From Acinetobacter towneri DSM 14962 = CIP 107472 (GTDB lineage: Bacteria > Pseudomonadota > Gammaproteobacteria > Pseudomonadales > Moraxellaceae), in contig NZ_KB849689.1 in the NCBI RefSeq assembly GCF_000368785.1, positions 240,741-304,740 of the forward strand: DNA of 64,000 nt, read 5' to 3'. The notes beneath the pieces are model-generated. The model saw nothing but the letters and a program-made list of their open reading frames with translations, made no database searches and was not told where the DNA came from. Of this stretch, positions 37,045 through 47,538 are shown one piece after another. Position 1 is the stretch's first letter. Each line of letters opens with the position of its first letter. Position numbers and translations under genes: made by a program.

Positions 37045-39033
37045 TTAGTCCTTCTTCAAGTGTTTTTCAAGGATCGCATAGCGTTCGTTTTCAATACGCT
37101 CAACTTCAGCAGCAGGAACATAGTAGTCCACTTTCTTCGTGAAAGAACTCACGATGAAGCTGATGATTGCCGCAATGAACGTAACGATTGCTAGCCACCA
37201 AATATGCCAGATTAATGCGAAGCCCATAGTTGTAATAAACATTGCAATTATGAAGCCAGCTGCACGGTTAGTTGGCATATGGACATCTTCATACTTCGTT
37301 GGACGAGCGTATGCAACACCATTTTCTTTGTCAGTCCAGAAAGTATCAATACCATTGATCTTTGGAAGGTGAGCAAAGTTATAGAACGGTGCTGGAGAAG
37401 AAGTAGCCCACTCAAGCGTACGGCCATCCCATGGATCTCCAGTAAGGTCTAAGCGTTGGTTGCGTTGTAGGAAGCCAACCACAATCTGCATAACGAAGCA
37501 GAATAGACCAATAGCAATTAACACAGAACCGAAGAACGCAATTGCCAAGTATGGATCCCATTCTGGGTTGTCATATGTATTCAAACGACGAGTCATACCC
37601 ATGAAACCAAGGATATAAAGTGGCATGAATGCAAAGTAGAAACCGAAGAACCAGAACCAGAATGCTGCTTTACCCCAAGTTTCATTGAGTCTCCAACCAA
37701 ACATTTTTGGCCAGTAGTAAATGATACCTGCGAACATCCCGAATACAACACCACCAATAATTACGTTATGGAAGTGAGCAATTAGGAATAAAGAGTTGTG
37801 TACAAGGAAGTCCGCTGGTGGAACTGCCATTAATACACCTGTTAAACCACCGATACCAAAAGTCACAAGGAAGCCAAGTGTCCATAGCATTGGGGTAGTG
37901 TAGGTAATACGACCCTTGTACATAGTGAATAACCAAGAGAAGATTTTCACACCAGTAGGAATCGCAATAATCATGGTCATGATACCGAAGAACGCGTTAA
38001 CGTTGGCACCTGCACCCATGGTAAAGAAGTGGTGAACCCATACAACAAGTGATAACACACCAATTGCAACGGTTGCGTACACCATTGATTTGTAACCGAA
38101 CAAAGTTTTGCGCGCAAAAGTCGCAGTTACTTCAGAGAAAATACCAAATGCTGGTAATATTAAGATATATACTTCTGGGTGACCCCATGTCCAAATCAAG
38201 TTTACATACAACATTGGGCTACCACCCATGTCGTTGGTAAAGAAGTGGAAACCGAAGTAACGGTCAAGCGTTAACATCGCAATTGTCGCAGTTAAAACTG
38301 GGAAAGTTGCAATGATAAGTACCGCAGTAACTAATGATGTCCAAGTGAAAACAGGCATGTCCATAAGTTTCATGCCAGGCGCACGCATTTTGATGATGGT
38401 AACGAAGAAGTTAACACCAGTAAGAAGCGTACCTAGACCAGAAACCTGAAGTGCCCAAATATAGTAGTCAACACCAACACCTGGAGAATATTCGATACCA
38501 GATAGAGGAGGATAAGCCATCCAACCTGTAGCAGCGAATTCACCTAATGCAAGTGAAACCATCATTAAACCTGCAGCACCAGCGAATAACCAGAAGCTTA
38601 AAGAGTTTAATAACGGGAAGGCTACGTCACGAGCACCAATCTGTAATGGTACAGAGATGTTCATTAAGCCAACAACAAGACCCATTGCCACGAAGAAGAT
38701 CATGATCACACCGTGTGCGGTGAAAATCTGGTCATAGTGTTCTGGGTGTAAATAGCCTTCACCACCACCTTTCGCAAGGAACTGTTGAAGACGCATCATG
38801 ATCGCATCTGCGAAGCCACGAAGTAACATGACTACAGATACAAAGATATACATGATACCAATTTTTTTATGGTCTACAGATGTGAACCATTCGTTCCACA
38901 AGTAGCCCCATTTTTTGAAGTAGGTAATACCAGCAATCGCTGCAAGACCACCTAAGATCATCGCTGCAACAGTTACCAATACGATTGGATCGTAAGGAAT
39001 TGCATCTGGACCTAACTTACCTAATAAGCTCAT
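37045..39033 (-). CDS. cyoB: Cytochrome bo3 oxidase subunit I
   Basis: Catalytic subunit that reduces oxygen to water and pumps protons. The 662-residue protein has the heme-copper pocket WGHPEVYIL (His285 and crosslinked Tyr289), HHFFTMG, and the heme-ligand helix HFHNVIIGG. It also has the ubiquinol-oxidase N-terminal extension. Three bases separate it from cyoA. Full length; no disruption. Confidence 0.97.
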   Translation of the reverse strand: MSLLGKLGPDAIPYDPIVLVTVAAMILGGLAAIAGITYFKKWGYLWNEWFTSVDHKKIGIMYIFVSVVMLLRGFADAIMMRLQQFLAKGGGEGYLHPEHYDQIFTAHGVIMIFFVAMGLVVGLMNISVPLQIGARDVAFPLLNSLSFWLFAGAAGLMMVSLALGEFAATGWMAYPPLSGIEYSPGVGVDYYIWALQVSGLGTLLTGVNFFVTIIKMRAPGMKLMDMPVFTWTSLVTAVLIIATFPVLTATIAMLTLDRYFGFHFFTNDMGGSPMLYVNLIWTWGHPEVYILILPAFGIFSEVTATFARKTLFGYKSMVYATVAIGVLSLVVWVHHFFTMGAGANVNAFFGIMTMIIAIPTGVKIFSWLFTMYKGRITYTTPMLWTLGFLVTFGIGGLTGVLMAVPPADFLVHNSLFLIAHFHNVIIGGVVFGMFAGIIYYWPKMFGWRLNETWGKAAFWFWFFGFYFAFMPLYILGFMGMTRRLNTYDNPEWDPYLAIAFFGSVLIAIGLFCFVMQIVVGFLQRNQRLDLTGDPWDGRTLEWATSSPAPFYNFAHLPKINGIDTFWTDKENGVAYARPTKYEDVHMPTNRAAGFIIAMFITTMGFALIWHIWWLAIVTFIAAIISFIVSSFTKKVDYYVPAAEVERIENERYAILEKHLKKD

Positions 39034-39036
39034 GTC

Positions 39037-40110
39037 TTATTCCCCTTGAGAAGCAGTCGCATGTTCAACTGCTACATGAGTTTCAGAAGCAGGCGCTTCA
39101 CCAGCCACTACAGGAGCTGAATGGTCAGCACCATGGTAGTTACTCATATAGTTATTGATCACTGATTCAAACAAGCCTTGCTCAACAGAAGAGTAATAAG
39201 TCACAGGATGTGGCTGAGTCTTATATGGACCTTCTTTTAAAGCCGTTGCAGCAAGTTTTTTCTCTAATTCAGTTTTGGCGTTACGAACCATTGCATCAAT
39301 TTGTTTCTGTGAACGGTTACCGTCACGTAAAGAAGCAAATTCAGCTTGATCTAAAACTGTTTTTTGAACAGCTTGAGGATTGATAGTCGTACCTTGACCT
39401 GCTTTAACAGCTGTTACCCATTGCTCAAAATCAGCTTGAGTTACAGAGTGAGCTTTAAAGCGCATTTGCGAGAAACCATAACCTGAGTAGTTAGATGAGA
39501 AACCACGGAATTCGCCCGTGTTGTCTGCTAAAACGTTCAAGTGAGTTTGCATACCCGCCATTGCATAAATCTGACCAGATAATGCAGGGATAAAGAACGA
39601 GTTCATTGTGAAGTTAGATGTTAAACGTAAGCTTACAGGCGTTTGCTCTGGGAAGCGTAATTCGTTAACAGTAGCAATGTTCTGTTCTGGGTAGATGAAG
39701 ATCCATTTAAATTGTTCAGCAATAACTTGAACAGTTAAAGGAGCTTTTTCGGATTCTAGCGGACGGTAAGGGTCGTACTTGTGGGAACCCCACCAAGTTA
39801 ACCAAGCTAAAATACAAATAATAATAACAGGTATACCCCATACTACAATTTCAATTGCAGTAGAGTGTGACCATGTTGGTTGATAGTCTGCGTCTTTATT
39901 CGATGCGCGATATTTCCAACCGAACCACAATGCCATAATTGCAGATGGAATAACCACCAATAGCATTAGGTAAATCGCAGTCATCATCAGGTTACTTTGA
40001 CCTGCTGCAACTGGACCTTTTGAGTTCAGAAGTACTAAATCACCGCCACACCCAGTTAAGAGTGCAGCCATCGTAGATAAAGACAATACAGCTAAAATCG
40101 TTTGTCTCAT
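39037..40110 (-). CDS. cyoA: Cytochrome bo3 oxidase subunit II
   Basis: A 357-residue lipoprotein: lipobox LLTGC (Cys21), two membrane helices, and a periplasmic cupredoxin-like domain (EQFKWIFIYPEQNIATVNELRFPE). The CuA-binding residues of cytochrome c oxidases are missing, as expected for a quinol oxidase. It has an Ala/His-rich C-terminal tail longer than in E. coli. First gene of the operon, with a 302-base spacer upstream. Confidence 0.95.
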   Translation of the reverse strand: MRQTILAVLSLSTMAALLTGCGGDLVLLNSKGPVAAGQSNLMMTAIYLMLLVVIPSAIMALWFGWKYRASNKDADYQPTWSHSTAIEIVVWGIPVIIICILAWLTWWGSHKYDPYRPLESEKAPLTVQVIAEQFKWIFIYPEQNIATVNELRFPEQTPVSLRLTSNFTMNSFFIPALSGQIYAMAGMQTHLNVLADNTGEFRGFSSNYSGYGFSQMRFKAHSVTQADFEQWVTAVKAGQGTTINPQAVQKTVLDQAEFASLRDGNRSQKQIDAMVRNAKTELEKKLAATALKEGPYKTQPHPVTYYSSVEQGLFESVINNYMSNYHGADHSAPVVAGEAPASETHVAVEHATASQGE

Positions 40111-40370
40111 TTTACAACCTCGGTGAAGAGTCCCATTCCCTAATTTAATATGGGATAGCGATTAAAGTGTCGCATGATTAAAAAGACATCAAAAAAGATG
40201 AAAAAGTCTTCTTAATCATCGGACACCGCTACGTTGTAGGGCATTATGCCTGATATCGACAAACTAAGCTACACATAAAGCGGCTTTAAGTGGAGGGAAT
40301 AAAAACCAATTTTTATACTCGGAATTATTTGTGTTAATTTTAATTTATTTATATTTATCAATATTATAAG
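40111..40370. other. Promoter region of cyoABCDE
   Basis: An AT-rich spacer between cyoA and the RDD-gene terminator. An imperfect palindrome-like stretch lies near 40220-40240 (ACCGCTACGTTGTAGGGC). No ORF is seen. Oxygen- or iron-dependent regulation is known for cyo genes, but I cannot assign a site. Confidence 0.4.
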
Positions 40371-40395
40371 AAAAAAGGGATGATCAATCATCCCT
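40371..40395 (-). terminator. Terminator of the RDD/GYF protein gene
   Basis: GGGATGA (40377-40383) pairs with TCATCCC (40388-40394) with loop TCAA. On the minus strand six T follow. It starts 18 bases past the stop at 40413. Confidence 0.88.
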
Positions 40396-40412
40396 GAATA
40401 AATAAAATCAAA

Positions 40413-41210
40413 TTATTGCTTTACGACTTTGGTTTTGGCGAGTTTATCGTGCAAAGCCTGTCGTTTTGCACCAAATGCAAAGCCATAATCTAAAATTGTG
40501 ATGAAGGGCATAAACATCATATTCAAAATAATGAAAATGATAGAGCGAATAGTAAACACACGCATTAGGCTGACTTTTTCATCGGTTTCAGCATCGACAA
40601 TCTTAATTTTAGTCAGACGTTTGCCAATACTTTGTCCAGTTTTAGCCAGCAGGAAGGCTTGTATGCCCAGCATAATCAATAAATAAATTGCCACCGCTTG
40701 CCAAGCTTGCATTGGAATGAGCTGAAAGAGTTCAGTTTGCAATTGCATGGCTTGATCAGACGTTGTCGCTGCCTGCATTTTTTGTTGTAAACCAGACAAT
40801 TGTTCAAACTGGTCCGCATTTAAGAAAAAAGAGGGAAGTGCTGCTGCAGGCAACCATAACAACATGTCTATAATTTTGGCTAAAGCACGTTGGTTAATGC
40901 TCGCCAATTCATTTTTTGTTGCCTGTGTTCTTGAATTTGATGATGCTGAGCTTGGTCGTGATGTGTTTGTAGCCGTGTAATCTGTATTTTGAAAAGGTGA
41001 ATGTTCAGGGGCAGGTGGTGTGCTGACGTAGCCTTGTGGTTCATATACAAGTTTACCTTGGGTGAGTTCACCTAAAGCTTTCCATTCGCTCATGCCTTGG
41101 TGCCAAGCCAAATCTGTCAGCAACACTTGTTGGCTGGCGAGCATTTGGTTGAGCTGCTCTAAGGTGTATGGCCCAGCTTGTTGATTATTTCGTGCCAAGT
41201 AAATTTGCAT
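40413..41210 (-). CDS. GYF_2 plus RDD-family membrane protein
   Basis: A 265-residue fusion. Residues 1-52 form a GYF_2-like domain (IYLARNNQQAGPYTLEQLNQML, then AWHQGMSEWKALGEL). A Ser/Thr-rich linker follows (about 55-100). The C-terminal RDD domain has three or four helices, with RALAKIIDMLLWLP and GQSIGKRLTKIKIVDAET. GYF_2 domains probably bind proline-rich peptides; RDD proteins are poorly defined membrane proteins, some linked to ion homeostasis. A monocistronic gene between cyoA and ppsA. Confidence 0.82.
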   Translation of the reverse strand: MQIYLARNNQQAGPYTLEQLNQMLASQQVLLTDLAWHQGMSEWKALGELTQGKLVYEPQGYVSTPPAPEHSPFQNTDYTATNTSRPSSASSNSRTQATKNELASINQRALAKIIDMLLWLPAAALPSFFLNADQFEQLSGLQQKMQAATTSDQAMQLQTELFQLIPMQAWQAVAIYLLIMLGIQAFLLAKTGQSIGKRLTKIKIVDAETDEKVSLMRVFTIRSIIFIILNMMFMPFITILDYGFAFGAKRQALHDKLAKTKVVKQ

Positions 41211-41242
41211 AAATATAAAATCTCAAAAAATGAATTTGAAAA

Positions 41243-41268
41243 AAAACCCACGCAGGTGCATGGGTTTT
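41243..41268 (-). terminator. ppsA terminator
   Basis: AAAACCCA (41243-41250) pairs with TGGGTTTT (41261-41268), with an inner GC pair after a mismatch. On the minus strand eight T follow. It lies 17 bases past the ppsA stop. Confidence 0.88.
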
Positions 41269-41284
41269 CTTTTAACACGTTTTA

Positions 41285-43663
41285 CTACGCTTGTTGAGCT
41301 TTTTCTTCAGAAAGGAAGAACCAAGTGTCTAAAACTGAGTCTGGGTTTAAAGATACAGATTCAATACCTTGTTCCATTAACCAACGTGCAAGGTCAGGGT
41401 GATCTGAAGGGCCTTGACCACAGATACCGACATATTTACCTGCTTTACGGCATGCGTGAATTGCCATAGAAAGTAATGCTTTCACTGCAGGGTCACGTTC
41501 ATCGAACAGGTGAGAAACAATGCCTGAGTCACGGTCTAAACCAAGTGTTAACTGAGTTAAGTCATTTGAGCCGATAGAGAAACCATCGAAGTGCTCAAGG
41601 AATTGTTCAGCCAACAATGCGTTGGTTGGTAATTCACACATCATGATCACTTTCAGACCATTTTCACCACGTTTTAAACCATTCAGCGCAAGCAATTCGA
41701 TCACACGTTTTGCTTCAGCAACGGTACGTACAAATGGAATCATAATTTGTACGTTGGTTAAGCCCATTTCGTCACGTACTTTTTTCAAGGCACGACATTC
41801 AAGCTCGAAGCAGTCACGGAAATTGTCAGACACATAACGACTTGCACCACGGAAGCCCAACATTGGGTTTTCTTCTTCTGGCTCATATAACTTACCACCA
41901 ATTAAGTTTGCGTATTCGTTTGATTTGAAGTCAGACATACGCACAATCACTGGTTTGTCAGCGAATGCAGCAGCAAGGGTAGAAATACCTTCAACCAATT
42001 TTTCTACATAGAATTCGATTGGCGATGAATAGCCCGCAGTACGCGCCATAACTGCTGCACGTGTTTCACGTGGTAAGCTGTCAATATTAAGCAATGCTTT
42101 AGGATGCACACCAATCATACGGTTGATGATGAATTCTAAACGTGCAAGACCAATCCCTTCGTTTGGAATTTGAGCAAAGTCAAATGCGCGGTCTGGGTTA
42201 CCAACGTTCATCATGATTTTGAACGGAAGTTTAGGCATAGATTCGATTGAGTTCTTTTGAACTTCAAAATCTAAAGCACCTTCATAAATGAAACCTGTGT
42301 CGCCTTCGGCGCAAGAAACTGTAACTTCCTGACCATCAGTCAAAACTTCAGTTGCATTACCACAACCTACAATTGCAGGTACGCCTAATTCACGGGCAAT
42401 AATTGCAGCGTGACAAGTACGACCACCGCGGTTAGTGACAATTGCAGCAGCACGTTTCATCACTGGTTCCCAGTCTGGATCAGTCATGTCTGAAACAAGA
42501 ACGTCACCTTCCTGAACTTTGTCCATTTCTTTAATAGACGTTACAACGCGGACTCTACCAGAACCGATACGCTGACCAATTGAACGACCTTCACAAATGA
42601 CCGTACCTTTTTGTTTCAATAGGTAGCGTTCCATAGTACCGACGTTTTCACGGCTTTTTACAGTTTCAGGACGTGCTTGAACGATGTAGATTTGACCGTC
42701 ATCACCATCTTTTGCCCATTCAATATCCATAGGCGCTTGATAATGTTCTTCAATAATTAACGCTTGTTTCGCTAATTCTTGCAGTTCGTGATCATTTAAA
42801 GAGAACTGTTGGCGATCTTGTTTTTCAACATCGACCACAACTACAGATTTACCAGCCGCGCCTTCTTCACCATAAATCATTTTTTGGTGTTTAGAGCCAA
42901 GGTTACGACGTAAAACTGAGTGTTTGCCTGCTTTTAATAAAGGCTTAGAAATATAGAATTCATCTGGGTTAACTGCACCCTGAACCACCATTTCACCCAA
43001 ACCATAAGAGGCAGTAATGAATACAGCATCACGGAAACCAGATTCTGTATCTAGGGTAAACATTACACCAGCAGCGCCAGTTTCTGAACGTACCATACGT
43101 TGTACGCCTGCAGACAAAGCAACGACATCGTGGTCAAAGTTTTGGTGTACACGGTAAGAAATCGCGCGGTCGTTGTACAAAGATGCAAAAACTTCTTTAA
43201 TGGCAATTAATACGTTGTCAATGCCACGGATGTTTAGGAATGTTTCTTGCTGACCTGCGAAAGATGCGTCTGGTAGATCTTCTGCAGTTGCAGATGAACG
43301 AACGGCAACCGCGATGTTTGGGTTGCCGTTAGAGAGTGCTTCAAAAGCAACTCGGATTTCTTGTTCTAGTGATGCAGTAAGCGGAGTGTCGACAATCCAT
43401 TGACGAATTTTTGCACCAGTTTCAGCAAGCGCATTCACGTCATCTACATTGAGTGTTTTTAGCTCTGCTTGAATTTTAGCGTTTAGGCCACTTTGCTCGA
43501 GAAATTCACGATAAGCAGCAGCTGTTGTTGCAAAGCCACCTGGTACCGATACACCAGCATTAGATAAGTGGCTGATCATTTCGCCCAAAGATGAGTTTTT
43601 CCCACCCACGAGCTCAACATCGTGTTTCCCTAATTTTTCCAGACCAATTACGCGCGCTTCCAA
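41285..43663 (-). CDS. ppsA: Phosphoenolpyruvate synthase
   Basis: Makes PEP from pyruvate and ATP for gluconeogenesis. The 792-residue protein has the N-terminal ATP-grasp-like domain ([34 protein letters not shown]), the swivelling domain with phosphorylated His418 in [15 protein letters not shown], and the C-terminal TIM barrel ending with [12 protein letters not shown]. The start is TTG at 43663 ([12 protein letters not shown]) with GGAG 8 bases upstream; no ATG fits better. Divergent from its regulator ppsR. Confidence 0.96.
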   Translation of the reverse strand: MEARVIGLEKLGKHDVELVGGKNSSLGEMISHLSNAGVSVPGGFATTAAAYREFLEQSGLNAKIQAELKTLNVDDVNALAETGAKIRQWIVDTPLTASLEQEIRVAFEALSNGNPNIAVAVRSSATAEDLPDASFAGQQETFLNIRGIDNVLIAIKEVFASLYNDRAISYRVHQNFDHDVVALSAGVQRMVRSETGAAGVMFTLDTESGFRDAVFITASYGLGEMVVQGAVNPDEFYISKPLLKAGKHSVLRRNLGSKHQKMIYGEEGAAGKSVVVVDVEKQDRQQFSLNDHELQELAKQALIIEEHYQAPMDIEWAKDGDDGQIYIVQARPETVKSRENVGTMERYLLKQKGTVICEGRSIGQRIGSGRVRVVTSIKEMDKVQEGDVLVSDMTDPDWEPVMKRAAAIVTNRGGRTCHAAIIARELGVPAIVGCGNATEVLTDGQEVTVSCAEGDTGFIYEGALDFEVQKNSIESMPKLPFKIMMNVGNPDRAFDFAQIPNEGIGLARLEFIINRMIGVHPKALLNIDSLPRETRAAVMARTAGYSSPIEFYVEKLVEGISTLAAAFADKPVIVRMSDFKSNEYANLIGGKLYEPEEENPMLGFRGASRYVSDNFRDCFELECRALKKVRDEMGLTNVQIMIPFVRTVAEAKRVIELLALNGLKRGENGLKVIMMCELPTNALLAEQFLEHFDGFSIGSNDLTQLTLGLDRDSGIVSHLFDERDPAVKALLSMAIHACRKAGKYVGICGQGPSDHPDLARWLMEQGIESVSLNPDSVLDTWFFLSEEKAQQA

Positions 43664-43818
43664 AGTTGTTACTCCACTTTTGCAGTATTAATCACTATCT
43701 TGTCATGAAATTATAATAAATCTACTTAGCAATTTGGTTTTACTAAGCGACAGTCATGTAAGATCGGTTTACTATAAAGATTATATAGCACTAAGACAAA
43801 TGTTTAAGGAGAATTTTA

Positions 43819-44655
43819 ATGTCAGATGGTAAACAAATTAAGCGGAGTGTTTTTTTTATTTCCGATGGAACTGCAATTACGGCTGAAACCCTTGGACATT
43901 CACTCTTAGCGCAATTTCCAAATGTGGACTTTGATATTCATATTCATCCTTATATTACGTCTGAAGAAGCGGCTATGAATGTGGTGGCAGAGATTAATGC
44001 CCGAGCACAAATTGATGGTCAATTACCTTTGGTGTTTGATACCTTGGTTGACCAATATGTGCGTGACATTATCAACACTGCCAAAGCAATTAATTTAGAT
44101 GTATTTGAAGGCTTAATTAGTAAGCTTTCTGAAGAGTTAGGAACACCACCAACCACTTTGGTCGGGCAGACGCATGCCGTAACAGATTCTGAATCTTACA
44201 AGGCACGTATTGATGCGGTGCATTTTGCCTTAGATAACGATGATGGCGCACGTACACGCCATTACGACAAGGCCGATCTGATTCTGATTGGGGTGTCGCG
44301 TTCGGGTAAAACGCCAACTTCCATCTACCTTTCTTTACAGTTCGGGATTCGTGTGGCGAACTATCCATTGACTGAAGAAGACCTCGATGACAACCGTTTG
44401 CCAGCCGTATTAAAGCCGCATAAACATAAGTTATTTGGCTTGATGATTGATGCTGAACGCCTTGTGGCAATTCGTACTGAACGTAAAGCCAATAGCCGTT
44501 ATGCAAGTTTTAATCAATGCCAAATGGAATTGCGTGCGATTGAAGGTATTTATATTTCAGAAGGGATTAAATATTTAAATGTTTCAGAAATGTCGATTGA
44601 AGAAATTTCAACACGTGTTTTACAAATGACAGGTTTAAAACGTCGTATTGGTTAA
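43819..44655 (+). CDS. ppsR: PEP synthase regulatory protein (bifunctional kinase/pyrophosphorylase)
   Basis: Controls PpsA by ADP-dependent phosphorylation and Pi-dependent dephosphorylation of a Thr next to its catalytic His. The 278-residue DUF299 protein starts with FFISDGTAITAETLGHSLL (12-30) and carries the P-loop GVSRSGKTPTS (158-168). AAGGAG lies 8 bases before the ATG. It is divergently transcribed from ppsA across a 155-base shared promoter region, as common for this pair. Confidence 0.93.
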   Translation: MSDGKQIKRSVFFISDGTAITAETLGHSLLAQFPNVDFDIHIHPYITSEEAAMNVVAEINARAQIDGQLPLVFDTLVDQYVRDIINTAKAINLDVFEGLISKLSEELGTPPTTLVGQTHAVTDSESYKARIDAVHFALDNDDGARTRHYDKADLILIGVSRSGKTPTSIYLSLQFGIRVANYPLTEEDLDDNRLPAVLKPHKHKLFGLMIDAERLVAIRTERKANSRYASFNQCQMELRAIEGIYISEGIKYLNVSEMSIEEISTRVLQMTGLKRRIG

Positions 44656-44671
44656 TGAAACTATATGTATT

Positions 44672-44702
44672 AAAAGAGCCAAAATTTTATTTTGGCTCTT
44701 TT
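44672..44702 (+). terminator. ppsR terminator
   Basis: A perfect 13-bp stem (44672-44684 with 44690-44702), loop TTTTA, followed by further T. It lies 17 bases past the ppsR stop. Confidence 0.92.
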
Positions 44703-44770
44703 TTATTGGATTTAAAATAGAATAAAAATCAAGCTACTATTTATTTAAATGATAATGCTTTTAGTGTGAC

Positions 44771-45325
44771 TTAAAATGTAGTGATAATGGTATCAATTGG
44801 ATGTTCTTGTCCATCAATACTATGCACGCTATGTGCACAGACTTTGACAATTGGCCAAGTAATCAAATGGCAATTTTCGCGTTGTAAAGCTGAATAATAA
44901 TGATCAGATTTAAAATAGCGTTGATGTGTATCTGCAATGTTTGGTGTGAGTTGACGTTTAAGCCACGTGTCTTTGACTTGAGCATCTAAAAAGCGTAAAG
45001 CCAAAATATTTTTGACGCGGTTATTAAACAAACGTCGATTTTTAAACACTAAAGGATGGCTAATTAGGCGATGAATGCCACGTTCTGTACTTGGCAGGAC
45101 AAAATGCGGTGCAATTTGAAAGACTTGAACAGATGTTGCTTGCTGACAAATTCTATCGAGTTGTGCCACGCTGTCCTGATTTGCACCAATAACTGCAACG
45201 CGTAAACCTGTGAAGTCATGCTGTTTGATTTCAGTTGCAGGAATGCATTCGCCTTGGAATTCTTGAAAATCTGCCAAGCAGTTTTGAAAAGCGTGTCTAT
45301 GTACGTCGTGTTTAGGACTGACCAT
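44771..45325 (-). CDS. Orphan NADP-binding-domain fragment of a flavin/Baeyer-Villiger monooxygenase
   Basis: A 184-residue protein that aligns by eye with the middle of class B flavin monooxygenases: a Rossmann-like strand LRVAVIGANQDSVAQL (41-56) where the NADP motif is GxGxSA, then VQVFQIAPHFVLPS. Next comes the stretch RQLTPNIADTHQRYFKSDHYYSALQRENCHLIT, resembling the family's RKLTPDY...DDYYPAL..PNVELVT. It stops at TIITTF, where the family has the ATGF motif. The FAD-binding N-terminus and C-terminal half are missing and the glycines of the nucleotide motif are degraded. A gene remnant or a repurposed orphan domain; activity as a monooxygenase is unlikely. Confidence 0.6.
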   Translation of the reverse strand: MVSPKHDVHRHAFQNCLADFQEFQGECIPATEIKQHDFTGLRVAVIGANQDSVAQLDRICQQATSVQVFQIAPHFVLPSTERGIHRLISHPLVFKNRRLFNNRVKNILALRFLDAQVKDTWLKRQLTPNIADTHQRYFKSDHYYSALQRENCHLITWPIVKVCAHSVHSIDGQEHPIDTIITTF

Positions 45326-45532
45326 GCTGAATCTCTTGATATATTCATTTTATAAATTAGAACATTTACTCTATTTTGTTGGGGCAGTACTGTTTGGTAA
45401 AGTCTTTTGTGCAGGCGAGCCAGTCATTCCTAAAGATTGAAAATTAATTCAACTGAGATTACTGAGATTTAAGCGAAAGAGAACAAGAAAACGGATTTAA
45501 GTTATTTATTTTAAATGTTTTTAATTGATGAA

Positions 45533-45560
45533 ACCTTGTAGCTCAATAGAACTACAAGGT
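45533..45560. terminator. Hairpin after the luciferase-like gene
   Basis: A perfect 9-bp stem ACCTTGTAG (45533-45541)/CTACAAGGT (45552-45560) with a 10-base loop, 9 bases past the stop. The T-run is weak, so this is a probable rather than certain terminator. Confidence 0.55.
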
Positions 45561-45569
45561 CGGAGCTAA

Positions 45570-46577
45570 TTAAGTATCTAACTTCATTTGCATGAGCAAA
45601 TCAAAGTTATGTAAGCGTTTTTCTGTGTCATAGATGTCACAGGTAAAAATAAACTCATCGACATCATACTTCGCCAATAAGTTTTCCAATCCTGCTTTGA
45701 CAGTCGCCTTTGAGCCAATTTGCGCCATGGCATAAAAACTATCAACTGACATTTTTTCTGCAGGTGACCATAAGCCATCCATACTTTCGACTGGAGCTTT
45801 GAGTTTTAGGCTTTGTCCACGCATTAAACCTAAAACACGCTGATAGGCACTAGTCGCCAAAAATTCTGCTTCTTGGTCGGTATCTGCAACCACTGTTGGC
45901 ACACCCATAGACACATAAGGCCGCTCTAAATATTCTGAAGGCTCAAAATTGTCACGATATAACTGAATGGCTTGAGCAAGCATACGCGGGGCGAAGTGTG
46001 AGGCAAATGAGTAGGGTAGTCCTAATTTTGCAGCAAGTTGTGCGCTAAATAAACTTGAACCAAGCAACCATACAGGAACGTGTGTCCCTTGTCCTGGCGT
46101 AGCAACAATACGTTGTTGTGGTTCAGCATCTTTAAAGTAATGCAAAATTTCTAAAACATCTTGCGGAAATTGATCTTCAGTTTCCTGTCGCCCACGACGC
46201 AGCGCACGCATGGTCACTTGATCTGTGCCTGGTGCGCGACCTAAACCGAGTTCAATACGGTTAGGATATAAAGTCGCTAAAGTTCCAAACTGTTCAGCGA
46301 CCACTAACGGTGCGTGGTTGGGGAGCATAATACCGCCAGAACCGAGTTTAATTTTTTGCGTATTTGCTAATAAATAACCCAAAAGAACTGCGGTTGCTGA
46401 GCTGGCAATGCCATCCATATTATGATGTTCCGCCAACCACAAACGGTCATAGCCGAGTTGTTCTGCGTGTCGTGCTAATTCAAGTGCATGATGCAGTGAA
46501 AACTGTACTGATTGATCATCACGTACAGGTGCGAGTTCAAGAATGGCAAATTTTGTGTCTTGCAGGGAACGCATCAT
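45570..46577 (-). CDS. LLM-class flavin-dependent oxidoreductase (YhbW-like)
   Basis: A 335-residue member of the bacterial-luciferase-like superfamily, type 1 subfamily: [60 protein letters not shown] and [20 protein letters not shown] are all family blocks. It uses reduced FMN for an unknown oxidation. It lies alone, downstream of spacer and upstream of the orphan monooxygenase fragment, which is on the same strand 244 bases further on. Confidence 0.88.
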   Translation of the reverse strand: MMRSLQDTKFAILELAPVRDDQSVQFSLHHALELARHAEQLGYDRLWLAEHHNMDGIASSATAVLLGYLLANTQKIKLGSGGIMLPNHAPLVVAEQFGTLATLYPNRIELGLGRAPGTDQVTMRALRRGRQETEDQFPQDVLEILHYFKDAEPQQRIVATPGQGTHVPVWLLGSSLFSAQLAAKLGLPYSFASHFAPRMLAQAIQLYRDNFEPSEYLERPYVSMGVPTVVADTDQEAEFLATSAYQRVLGLMRGQSLKLKAPVESMDGLWSPAEKMSVDSFYAMAQIGSKATVKAGLENLLAKYDVDEFIFTCDIYDTEKRLHNFDLLMQMKLDT

Positions 46578-46755
46578 TTATTCCAGCTTGATTAAAGAGA
46601 GTTTTATCATACGATGCTGCACTGATTTTGTATATCGAAAATTTTCGATATATGGGCGAGTCATGAGATATTGCCATTTAACAACGCGCGACATTCATCC
46701 AAAAAGCACGCTTTATAAAAAAACATTTATCCAAGCAAGTAGTCAGCAAACAAAA

Positions 46756-46771
46756 AGCACCCGAAGGTGCT
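46756..46771 (-). terminator. Terminator of glycine-zipper gene 1
   Basis: AGCACC (46756-46761)/GGTGCT (46766-46771) with loop CGAA (TTCG on the transcribed strand), followed on the minus strand by five T. It lies 25 bases past the stop at 46796. Confidence 0.82.
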
Positions 46772-46795
46772 GATTGTTAGAAGTATCGTGAGAAA

Positions 46796-47293
46796 TTAAC
46801 GACGTTTACCATTTTTATAGTGACCTAAATGTAAGCCATTGTCTTTGCGGTAACGGTCATTATAACGGTAGTCATTGTAGCGATAGCCACGGCTATCATA
46901 GCGGCGGTCATAACGATCATCACGACGGTCTTCGCTAACTTTTTGACCTAATACTGCACCACCTGCAGAACCGAGTCCTGCACCGACATAACCACCATTG
47001 TTGCCTGCCATATTGCGACCAACGCTATATCCACCTGCACCGCCCAAGGCAGCACCAATCATTGCACCGTTACGGTCACGTTTATTGGCAGAAGCTGCAG
47101 CACCGCCCGCACCACCAATGGCTGAACCAATCATCGCGCCTGTTTGTCCACCCATTTGTTGACCAATTGCTGCTCCGACAGCACCACCCAAGGCAGAACT
47201 TACGGCAACACGTGTATCGTTTGCATGCGCAGTACTCATAAGCAAGGCAGAACTTGCGATAACGCTACCCAATAAAATACGATTAAGTTTCAT
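46796..47293 (-). CDS. Glycine-zipper exported protein (copy 1)
   Basis: A 165-residue protein with a signal peptide (MKLNRILLG...STAHA), three glycine-zipper hydrophobic segments (GGAVGAAIGQQMGGQTGAMIGSA and two later repeats) and a Tyr/Arg/Asp-rich C-terminal tail of RYDRRYDSRG type. Glycine-zipper proteins often associate with or stabilise membranes. The ATG at 47293 has GGAG 7 bases upstream; 45 further codons of open frame upstream are discarded. Copy 2 lies 245 bases upstream. Confidence 0.8.
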   Translation of the reverse strand: MKLNRILLGSVIASSALLMSTAHANDTRVAVSSALGGAVGAAIGQQMGGQTGAMIGSAIGGAGGAAASANKRDRNGAMIGAALGGAGGYSVGRNMAGNNGGYVGAGLGSAGGAVLGQKVSEDRRDDRYDRRYDSRGYRYNDYRYNDRYRKDNGLHLGHYKNGKRR

Positions 47294-47480
47294 GCGGATG
47301 CTCCAAATATTGATTAATATGTTTTGTAATGAAGATATAGAAACAGATGGCAAAGATCGTGAAGGGCAATGAGGTAAATCTGCAAAGTTTGGTAAAGACT
47401 TTGTAATTGCACTGCTAAATTTCTTCATATTGATTATGGTCGTTTTTTTGAACTGATATATGAAGAAAAATTAATCCTAT

Positions 47481-47513
47481 AAAAAAGCATCAAACCTGTG
47501 TTGATGCTTTTTT
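47481..47513 (-). terminator. Terminator of glycine-zipper gene 2
   Basis: A perfect 13-bp stem AAAAAAGCATCAA (47481-47493)/TTGATGCTTTTTT (47501-47513) with loop ACCTGTG; A- and T-runs lie within the stem. Confidence 0.9.
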
Positions 47514-47538
47514 GCTGCTCTATGCCTATCGTTCAAGA

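Noticed and set aside
44117-44506. 129-codon minus-strand ORF inside ppsR
   Set aside because: Shadow of the well-supported ppsR reading frame.
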